Source of the DNA: Trachythela sp. YZ-2020
Taxonomy: Eukaryota; Cnidaria; Anthozoa; Malacalcyonacea; Clavulariidae
Reading direction: 5' to 3'
Assembly: GCA_016169945.1 (NCBI GenBank)
Contig: JADLSH010000367.1
Span: forward strand, 8,729,501 to 8,793,500
DNA length: 64,000 nucleotides
Below the pieces are notes generated by a model that made no database searches, was not told the DNA's origin, and saw only the letters and a program-made list of their open reading frames with translations. Within the stretch, counting starts at the first letter, position 1. The number at the start of each line of letters is the position of its first letter. Below, one piece after another: positions 55,801 to 64,000 of this stretch. A program made the translations under genes and the position numbers.

Positions 55801-58800
55801 ATGAAAATATTTTTACCATTGCACGAATGAAAACATTCATTTGTTTTATATGACACCAAAAATGCAAAATATATCAATGTTTATATTGAAAGATTTATTG
55901 AATTATATACAAAACAATTACATACCAGAGTTACATGATTGTATAAAGTTCAAAATTGATATAACACTCAAATAAACAAGTCCCAAAAATGTTATAAAGA
56001 AGAATTATTAAAATAATGGCATTTATTTCACGAAAATTTATCGTAAAACCATATTTTTACATCCGCCATTTTGTTTGGATTTAAAAATTCCATCGGCCTC
56101 ATTGTGAAATTAGGGTTAAATGAGCTACGAACATGATACGATTAGGATTTTCACGGATGAAATTTAATGAAAACCAAACCGTGGATTTTTGTACTATACG
56201 ATTTTTCTATTTTCAATAGTTTTTTCCATTTTCACGATCGTGAAAATGGAACTTTTATTTCAACGTCACGTGATCATAATCAACCAATTAAATGACGAGA
56301 ATCTACTAAGGTGTTATATAATAGATCATAGAACATATGAACTTTAAATGACTTAAGGTTACTCCATATGATGAAAACACTGATTCCATCATTTTTTACA
56401 TTTTTATATATTTGAATTGAGGGGCTGAAAATCTTTTGATCCTCACAGATTATTTTCAAAAATATTAAAATGCGACCGAGATATAACTGAAAATGTTTTA
56501 AATTCGAATAATTTTGCTGCGAAAATAGTAATTGTAATTGACATTCTGCTAATTGGTGTTAACTCGATACCGGATGGGGATGCAGGTGAGAAATTTTGTA
56601 GCACAAAATATAAAGTAACGCACATACCCAATAGCTCTCATGTCCTGAAGAAGAGTGTCTTTGCTTTCAGCTCCAGGTGAATCCTCACTTGGCTCTTGGT
56701 CGCGCATCACAGATCTCCTACATTTTCGTTTTGCTGATTTAGCTTGCTCCTTATTCGCTTTGCTCTCCCTACATTTGCGTTTTGCCGGCATATTTTAATG
56801 TTTTTGTTTTGCCTGTTACGCACTTATAACAAACTAGATAATCAATAAATGAGGCAGAACCACCTTGCCCAGAGCACCTTGCCAAAAGTACTTTGATGAG
56901 GTTCGATCTGATTGGCTTACAGTTTGAAGTGAGAACAGAGGGCGGAGAAACACAACAGGGAGCGGAAAACCCCCGCGAAATCTCTTTTGGCCTTTTACAC
57001 AGAATGAAATATTCTCAGATTGTCCTCACAAAAAGAGAAATGCACCGTGCACGTTTTATCCGATTCCTTCCAAACTTTGCCACAATGTAGAACAATAGTT
57101 AAGGATACTTAACTTTTTCGAGTTATAGGCATCCGTTCTACCGTGTATACAAAATTTGTGTGAGTCAACTTGTCTGCTTTATATCAAAGCAAATACAATA
57201 GCTGTCAAAAAATGCGAACACACTTTTGTTCTTTGATTATCTGAGATGGGAAATATGATGTTTTGCAAACATGCATGGTCAGATTTTCAAAAGTAGCCCG
57301 TAGCAACCACAGTGTTTTAAAATATAGCATTTTTGTTAAATTGCTGGTTACAACAATGATTTATCATCACGTACACAAAATTTGACGGCAAAAGCGTAAA
57401 AATTGAGCGCGCGGTGAGCATTTTTGTAAAACGCCATTTCATCATGTGGAGTAACCTTAATAAAAATACGTCTGTATCTTTACTTATTGGGGAGGCGGGG
57501 GGTGACAATTGGGGCCCCCCACCCACCAGTGACCGGTAATTAATGACCGGTCCCTAAGGAGCCACGGTGGAACTTTAGACCACCCTGACGAAGACCTTAT
57601 TGCCTTTACAGTACCTTATTGCCATCAATTTTCATCACCATCGTCCAACCACCACCTGCACAGCCTTTAAGTGACGTCATCTGACAATACGTCAATGAAG
57701 CTTTCGTGCCTCTTTTGTGTATAATACCATAACTACCATTTGGTACATCTCTAAAACATCAAACATACAAATTGCTACATAAACCACCCTTGATAACATA
57801 TTCTAAATTAGACTCTACTTTCGTGATGTAAATAGAATGCGCACTTGGAAAACTTAAGCTGTTGCTCCTAATGTACCCTAATTTCATGTAATATATCATA
57901 CACGAGAAGGAGTTTATTATAGTGATTTGAACACCGAAAAGTGTGTTGAAAAACAAGGCGCTAGCCGAGTTTTTTTAACATAGTTTGAGGTGTTTTTAAA
58001 TGACTATAATAAACGACTTCGAGTGTATAATATATATATAGCTTCTCAAACAAACCCGCAGTATTTAAAGAGAAATTCAACGCGAAAGTTGAGTTAATTG
58101 ATGGGTGTTTATTACCGTGTTATCAAGACAACGATACGGTGGTGATTTCCTTTGTGTTTTGCTCATGAATTATTAATGAGTTTGAGAAATGTAAATAGTG
58201 TATTGTCTTTGTCTTTAATTTATGTCTATTTCGTAATGTTCTGTAACTTTTGTCAGGTTGATCTTCACTACAGATTTTGGGTTTTTTCTCCATATGTTTT
58301 TGTATGTACGTTTATTATGACTCCTTTCTCAATCTTTTTTCAATTTTTCCAAATGTTCTTACTTCTCCCCCTTTTCTGTGACTAAATGCATGCATATAAC
58401 TATACATTTCTATTATTCCAAGTTTTTTATTTGGTTCTCTGGTCTTTATATAGCCCTTATATGGTTATTTCAGGGAGCCAGCTCCCGTACAATATACAAT
58501 AGAAAACAAGTAAAAGAACACAGAATAACATCAATATTCAATAATAACTAGAAATACATGCTTGCAGTAACCCCTCGCCCCAGCTGAACATTGCCAGACA
58601 TTACATTCCAAAACATTACTATTGCTAATCTTTTTTATCAAAAAATCTGCCATGCAAAGGTTGTAGGCGAGTCGGATATCTGCGTTCAAAACAAATTTTT
58701 GGCATAGAAAACAAAATTGGATCCTTGGCTCACACCCTCTTCACGACGCAATCAAAGGCTATCGCCAAATGAAATGTTTTACCTGACGTAATCACTGTGG

Positions 58801-61800
58801 CTTCCTTTTAAATTTGCCATTAAAAGAGTGGAAGGAAACAATATTATTTTGGGAAATTTATTTTGAAAGAATAAAAAATTGAAATTTTGTTTCAAGAAGA
58901 GGAAGCACAGTAGCCATGGCAACACGATAAAATAAACTTCTTTTATGGAGTACAAAACAACAGGTTACAAAAACTACAAAAATAATTAAAATATTAGTTG
59001 TTTTAGCCATACAAATCTGAGATATATGGTGTAGGTATGTTCTTATGCATTCTATAAGCTTCAAATTAATGTTTAAATGCAACCTTCCGTTTACTAAAAG
59101 TAAAACGTTGCCAAAAGTTTATAAAACTAAACTGCCTTTTATAAATTAGTTTTTGAAATTAAATCAGTAGAACATATACAAATTCTCTCGTGTGAAACGA
59201 TTTCGCTTTCCTTTTAAGTTGGAACTTTTTGATAGCATAAAATATAGGATATTTTAATTGTGAAAAAATGAAAATCTATGTAAATAAAACAACATTCTTC
59301 GGCTATATCAACAATTTAATATAAGAAACTTGCCATATTTTTTCGACTATCTATCTCTATTTATCCTTTTTTATAAAGTATAAACGATAAATTTGTTCCG
59401 CAGCTTTTCCTGAAGTCCCAAAAAGACTTACTGATATTACTTACTCATGTTTTTTATAATTCGCTCATTCCACTCCTAACAGAGATTAGTGAGATGACCA
59501 CCCATCACACCCATGCGCCCGCAAAACTTGATGAACTTTGGATTTCCCATTGCTTTCCTTTTTTTCCGGGTATAAATATCCGCGCGGAATTAGTACCCTC
59601 GCACGGCGCTTCGCGCCGGCTCGGGGATAATCACTATTGTCTCTATATACCGCCGATATTTCTATATCTATCTATTATATATTTTCTACATTTATGTAAA
59701 GTACGTAAGTTGTAAGTTGTAAGTTGATGGAGCAATAAAAGCTTGTTGTTGTCGTCGTCGTCGTAGAAAAATAAATTTAAAAATTGAAGCAGCAGCGCGC
59801 GCTATTTTGTTTGCATCTTCTAACGATACGAGATAGTAGCAAACCATTTGTTCATGTCTCTTCAGTGTCAACCATTCACAGTAAGCCATAGTGTCCATTA
59901 CTGTACTTTTACTCCTTCTAACACCAGACGATTTTACTCGTCAGGGGGGGAGTGTTGGGCCTTGATGGGTTAACCAAACTCTTTGCTAATCGGTCACTTA
60001 TATATTCATTAAGCTGCACTGATGCGCTCTCATGCGCCCATCCAATTTCAGGCAATTTTACTCGCCAAAGGGAACGTTTTCATGCACTTCCTGTTATCCT
60101 AAAAAACTCTCAGTTGCGTTCCTCAGTAAGTACTGGACACATCGCACATATAAGAGAACCTACCGCCCAATTTGAAGCAAGCTTTTACAGGAAGAGAAAT
60201 TTCCTATATATAAAGTAAGAAATAGGGATAATCAATAATCAATTCCCGTACTATTCATGGATAATATATCATTGACGAAAAGGACTTTTTTAATGCGATT
60301 TGAAAGACTGAAATGTGTGGTGATGTGTTTAAAATCACTACTAGAGGGCACTCAGAGACTGGCAGTACATACACACATGCATGCTCCGCTAGCAAATTAA
60401 GTCAAGTAATCATACATTATACAATTACTTTATGGTTTCCGTGTTTGGATGGCCTGATCCAAACACGGGTTTCGACCAATCAGAGCACGCGTTATATACA
60501 TGTTATTTTATAAAAATTATTCTTCCACAAATTGCGCATTCAATTCTTTTCAGCGCGGTAAAACAAGACAAACTTTTATCAATTTCTCATCCAATTTTCA
60601 TCCAAATTGAACCGACATTTAATCCATTTGTCCTTGCTTATGACCGTGAGGCTTCACAAGTCGTGCTCACAGTCAAACATACAAACACAGACACACGAAC
60701 AAACCACGTGAAAACATAACATTTCCTGATGGTAGTAATAATAAACGACTTTGAGTGTATACAATAGACTCACTGTTAATTTGAGACTGTTAAATTAGCA
60801 CCAAAAGTGGTGTCAAATAAAAAGGTACAAAATAGCACCTTTTTGAGTGCTATTTTAGCATCCAAAAAAGGTGTTAAGAATTTCAGATGCTGAATTAGCA
60901 ATTTAAAATTGACACCCAACTTAACGGTGCTAAATTGGCACCCAAATCGGTGTTAAAATAGCACTTTCTATTTAACACCACCTCATGGTGTCAATTTAGC
61001 ACCTATGAAGGTGCTATTTTAACACCCTCAAATTAACAGTGCTGTCTCAAAAATAGCCTATGCAGTTTTTAAAGAGAAATTCAACGCGATAATTAGTATA
61101 GGAAATAGCACGGTTCGAGAAGTATTAATGAAAAATTGCACGCGTGTTTGGCGAAATATTCGTAATACCGCGAGTGCGAAGCACGAGCGGTATTACGAAT
61201 ATTTCGCCAAACACAAGTGCAATTTTTCATTAATACTTCGAGAACAAGTGCTATTTCGTATTAATATTATTATTAACAATTTTTACTCAATTTTTACTCA
61301 ATTTTACTCAATTGACGTTGCTCAATTTTTACTAGGGGTATACCACATGTGGTATTTTCTCCCAAATACCCATAGTAAAAAAAATTAAGAGAAAATTTTG
61401 ATGTTCTTAGCCAATCAGAAACGAGGAAAATTGCTAATAATGATATTAACTCAGTAATTATATGCACGTTACTTTTGTGTAATTCTTGCTCAAGAATCAT
61501 TGATGATTTTCAGAAGGTTTATTTTAGAATTTAATGTTTTATTATAAGACTAAAATGATAGCTGGATAATTCTTTCATGACAGTGGCACTTTAAATATCG
61601 AATTTTCATCGAACTTCATTTTCATTCCATTTTCAAGGAACTAACTAAAGTCATATTATATATATACAAAATCTTACCTATAACATCTTGACAAAACTTG
61701 CCAGAAAAATTCTCGGTACAAATACAATCATAGCCACCTTGTTTATCACATGGATTTGCAATACAAGTCGCACCATTTTTACAAGAATGGTTTTTGGGAC

Positions 61801-63463
61801 ATAATGGTGTCTACAATGAAACATAACGGTAAAACATTACAACAATCAGATTTCTTTAAGAAGTATGTTTTTGAACTGATTATATAGTTATAACGAAATC
61901 AGCTGGATATTATTAATCTTATTTGTATCCCGAGAGTTGAGGTATTAACTTCCATGGACATGGTATAAGTGTGATAATTAAGCATCAAAATAGATTACTA
62001 AACGATGAATTGGATAATTATATCCGAATAATTTTAATTTGGATAAATGACGAAAGGTTGTGCGAAAATCAATCTGATAATATTGGTAGCTACAACTTTG
62101 TCAAAATTTTTGTCTGAAACATATTCAATCATAAAGAAAATTTATTTCCATCCACCGCGCTCTACCCTAAAAGTTTCTCCCGCCCTGATTGTAATTTTTT
62201 TGGCACGCCTTTTTGAGATTCATCGTCAGTCTAAATGGATGAATTTAGTGCTGGACTCTCGACTTTGCGCCAATAAAGGTTTCGGCCTTCGGGTGCATGT
62301 GGATTCACAGAATCCATAAACCATTTCATATAGTGTCTGTATGTGTTGACGTCTATGCGCTTATGCTGCACTTGCTTACTTTTTTAGCCCTTACAGCCTT
62401 GTAGAATCTCCAACCTCCATTTTTGCTGCTAATTGTGGCTCGTTGTGAGCAGTTTTCCATTTTCTTAAAACTTTCACAGTTTGGTTCATTTTTATTGATA
62501 GAGCGATATTTAAACCCAACGCACGTCTCCGCTTGAAGGCTTCGCTGACCACAATGTGTCAATGAGTGGACATGATCGGTGAACAGAATCTCTGTTGCAA
62601 GACAGCTACCTGTACATAGAATAGAATAAAACAAAACTGCAGTATTTCAACGAGAATAAAACATATAAATCATGATATTAAATTATTAATCTAACCGACA
62701 GTCCTCGCACACTCAAAATGGCGGTCTATAACATGAGTGTAATATTTCTCGTGTTTTATTAAAAGTTATTTTTCATCCGTAAAGTCGACCGTTGCAATTT
62801 TGTTCAAAAACGCAGTGAACAACAAGAATAAATATTTTTTCTGTTGTTTTCAAGTAAGCAATTTATTTATCAAGCGTTTCCTGTTGAAATTTTAACAAAC
62901 ATAAATAAGCTAATGTGCGTTTATGACGTTGCTACCCAATTCACACGCAATTTTGGATCCCGAATCCCAACTGCATGCCGAAGCCTGGAAGTCCCGATTC
63001 TGCTTGGCGCTACACTAGTAGACTAGCTGACGCGGGTAACAAAATTTGGGAGCAAGGGGTATATAATCGGTGGTATTATTGCCATGCGTTTCACCTCTGG
63101 ATTAGGCTTAGATTACAACAGTTCTTTCATTATCAGTTCGCCTTAGTTTCACTCTGGCTACCGAACACCGCAGGTTTGTTTGTCCGGGTTTCTAATACTG
63201 GGCAACTCGAACCGAACTAACAGTTATGCAGTTTAAATAAAGTAAGATGTATGCCTGTGCTAATGTTTTCACATTTCTAGTCCCATAGCACAAGTTAACC
63301 TAAAATTTTGCCTACCTTTGATAAGCGTGAACAATTTTTGTCGGCAACTGCATTCTGATGGAGAAACTCCAAAACTGCAAACGAAGATAAAATAGAGCAG
63401 TCTAAGCAGAGATCGTGTATTCTGACTTCGTTGATTGTCTAAGTATATTTTTATCACCGCCAT
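52813..63463 (-). CDS. Gene C: secreted PAN/EGF/fibrinogen-like protein, one small exon not located
   Basis: Exons found, right to left: 63463-63316, 62609-62380, 61810-61678, [missing], 57750-57615, 54950-54582, 52983-52813. Adding a 40-nt exon as in A and B gives 1227 nt (408 aa plus stop); without it the frame breaks between the EGF and fibrinogen exons. Signal peptide near residues 17-36 (SLLRLLYFIFVCSFGVSPS); PAN/apple-like (SCLATEIL, CVGFKYRS, NCESFKKMENC); EGF-like (CKNGATC...CICTENFSGKFC); fibrinogen-related (DVPNGSYGI, GGGWTMVMKIDGNK, YWSNK, DVETKLATYW, CIGMKV, SLIADG, DDCGKSDSFLG, CGADNG, MGYILVR). Its C-terminal intron falls after IGDEQ in phase 0, unlike gene B. Introns total over 9 kb and are full of mobile elements. 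The gene may be functional, or broken if the linker exon has really gone. Confidence 0.8.
53040..53212. mobile_element. Half copy of the TTAA element family
   Basis: GATCATTCTGAGAAGAAATG, CCTCATCTTGATCAACG and GCCGGATATGATGTCATTAG match the left half of the element at 16225. The right half is missing. Located in the last intron of gene C. Confidence 0.7.
54070..54335 (+). mobile_element. SINE copy in gene C last intron
   Basis: Head-like GGTCGCAGATGTGGTTAGCG, and about 150 bases later the body motif TTTTCCGTGCTCTCCGGTTT. Diverged from the SINE at 5073. Confidence 0.5.
54392..54538. mobile_element. 147-bp miniature inverted-repeat element
   Basis: CAATAGACTCTTTCGATAAT at 54392-54411 is perfectly complemented at 54519-54538. 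The inverted repeat continues as TACGTCA, and TTGGCCTGGGA pairs further in. It lies 44 bases past the donor of gene C's penultimate exon. Its tip CAATAGAC is shared with the element at 2601. Confidence 0.88.
55714..55820. repeat. Hairpin preceded by short direct repeats
   Basis: GTAAATATTTTCATGAGGTG and its near-complement at 55797-55817 enclose paired GAATTTTCCATTTCAC / GTGGAATGGGAAGTTCC arms. Confidence 0.7.
56628..56791 (-). CDS. Possible N-terminal exon of an element-borne or nested gene
   Basis: ATG at 56791 opens a very basic, low-hydrophobicity peptide (MPAKRKCRESKANKEQ, then AKRKCRRS, then PSEDSPGAESKDTLLQDMRA) ending at a good donor, GTATGTG. KRKCR is repeated. It lies within the 2-kb inverted-repeat element in a gene C intron and reads in the same direction as gene C. 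I recognise no family and found no following exon. Confidence 0.3.
57893..58040. mobile_element. Foldback element copy in gene C intron
   Basis: TCATACACGAGAAGGAGTTT and TAGTGATTTGAACACC on the left pair with GGTGTTTTTAAATGACTATA and AATAAACGACTTCGAGTGTA on the right. It is the same family as 46700-47220, and half-copies extend to 60735-60760. Confidence 0.7.
60771..61041. mobile_element. Miniature element packed with GGTGCTAAATTAGCACC-like subrepeats
   Basis: Terminal inverted repeats CACTGTTAATTTGAG and CTCAAATTAACAGTG. Between them are at least eight copies of TAGCACC/GGTGCTA or GGTGTTAA/TTAACACC half-sites in alternating orientation. It lies within a half-copy of the foldback family (agtgtata...aaagagaaattcaacgcg). 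Confidence 0.8.
61099..61262. repeat. Long near-perfect hairpin
   Basis: Arms include AAGTATTAATGAAAAATTGC and TTTGGCGAAATATTCGTAAT with full complements on the right, around a GAGTGCGAAGCACGAGC loop. Total arm length is about 70 bases, in the gene C intron where the missing 40-nt exon is expected. Confidence 0.88.
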
Positions 63464-64000
63464 GCTTCATTACTTGCGTTTACTTATCTGTTTGAGCGCC
63501 TTGATAAACGTCGACAAACTTTCCTATATACATCACCACCTGTAAGGCATCATTAATACATGACTGTCATGATCAGTTGTACTACTAAAAGCCTGGCAGA
63601 CATGCCTTTAAGTGGCTGGTTATATAAATATAGATAAAACATTGTTTGTTACTAAAAACATGCAATATCTTCAGGGATAAATAAATAAAAGCAAACAAAA
63701 TCTATATTAATAAGCAGTAAGTTTACATAACATACAGCTCTTTGTGCGAAATTCATCCTAATGGAGTAATGCGAAGCAGACAAAATAATTTATTCTGGCG
63801 TTAGACAACTGGTAGATATCATTTCAAACCATTAGCTTATAGGTGCTAATGCATTTTTGTTGAATTTGCGTTAGCTTTTTTAGTAAACGTTATACTCGCA
63901 CTCGATCAACCTAGAACGCAAAATATCATATAGGTATTATTGCTGCCTTTAGGCAGCTCCCTATTCTTGACGCGCTTGTGTTTCGCCAGAGTTCACTTGA
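63464..64000. other. Sequence upstream of gene C
   Basis: AT-rich with no recognisable coding sequence. It probably contains the gene C promoter and 5' UTR, but no specific element can be named. Confidence 0.35.

Larger units (their letters stand above)
55537..57555. mobile_element. Candidate 2-kb DNA transposon with 20-bp terminal inverted repeats
   Basis: AGGGATCGGTCATTAATTAC at 55537-55556 is matched in inverted orientation at 57536-57555 with one mismatch, both ends followed by G-rich sequence. Inside are a direct repeat (TTTGTGCAAGTGGTATTTGC, three copies near 55636-55710), a hairpin (55714-55820) and a possible exon at 56628-56791. No target duplication was recognised. Confidence 0.5.

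Noticed and set aside
58735..58800. 22-nt phase-compatible mini-exon on the minus strand that could replace the missing linker exon of gene C
   Set aside because: Has acceptable splice sites but codes GSHSDYV with no resemblance to the GTF-SCEELH linker; a chance match is likely.
59935..59955. CTGACGAGTAAAATCGTC on the minus strand
   Set aside because: Lacks the GAAAC half of the hammerhead core; it is a common short hairpin-like repeat.

Overview
The window is animal nuclear DNA, AT-rich, with long introns and many transposon relics. It is most likely from a cnidarian and probably an anthozoan (sea anemone or coral). The evidence is two gene families: an Islet-type LIM-homeobox gene, and a local cluster of secreted PAN/EGF/fibrinogen-like proteins of the kind annotated in corals and anemones as 'uncharacterized skeletal organic matrix protein 5-like'. 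I cannot name the species. Every gene model below was built by hand from splice sites, reading-frame phase and family resemblance.

Layout. Bases 1-10.3 kb are intergenic, with two hAT-like miniature elements (2.05-2.40 and 4.12-4.49 kb), another inverted-repeat element (2.60-2.84 kb) and a tRNA-derived SINE (5.07-5.40 kb). From 10.3 to 27.0 kb lies one complete + strand islet gene: six coding exons, all phases agreeing, 325 residues. Its introns carry TA microsatellites around a canonical hammerhead-ribozyme sequence on the - strand (about 15.0 kb), a TTAA-flanked miniature element, a ~1 kb minisatellite of 10-bp units, a head-to-head pair of tRNA-like sequences around a hairpin, a LINE remnant split from its upstream part by a foldback element, and a decayed GIY-YIG (Penelope-like) retroelement. 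From 27.3 to 31.2 kb is a cluster of inverted-repeat elements, many with CAGGGTG ends at TA targets.

From 31.4 to 63.5 kb are three paralogues of the secreted family. Gene A is + (31450-37699, 402 aa), gene B is - (43788-50449, 407 aa) and gene C is - (52813-63463, about 408 aa if one short exon exists). A and B converge; B and C are in tandem. All share one exon plan: signal peptide, PAN/apple-like domain, EGF-like domain, a 40-nt linker exon, and a fibrinogen-like C-terminal region ending in the same GYILVR tail. They differ in intron number and position inside the C-terminal domain. Between and inside them lie LINE ends, nested miniature elements, SINEs, foldbacks and a 17-bp minisatellite.

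Biology. Islet is a nuclear transcription factor for neuronal and related cell fates; no partner gene for it is visible here. The A-B-C cluster probably makes secreted, disulphide-rich extracellular proteins (matrix or lectin-like); their exact role is unknown. No bacterial-type operons, CRISPR arrays or intact functional tRNA genes were seen.
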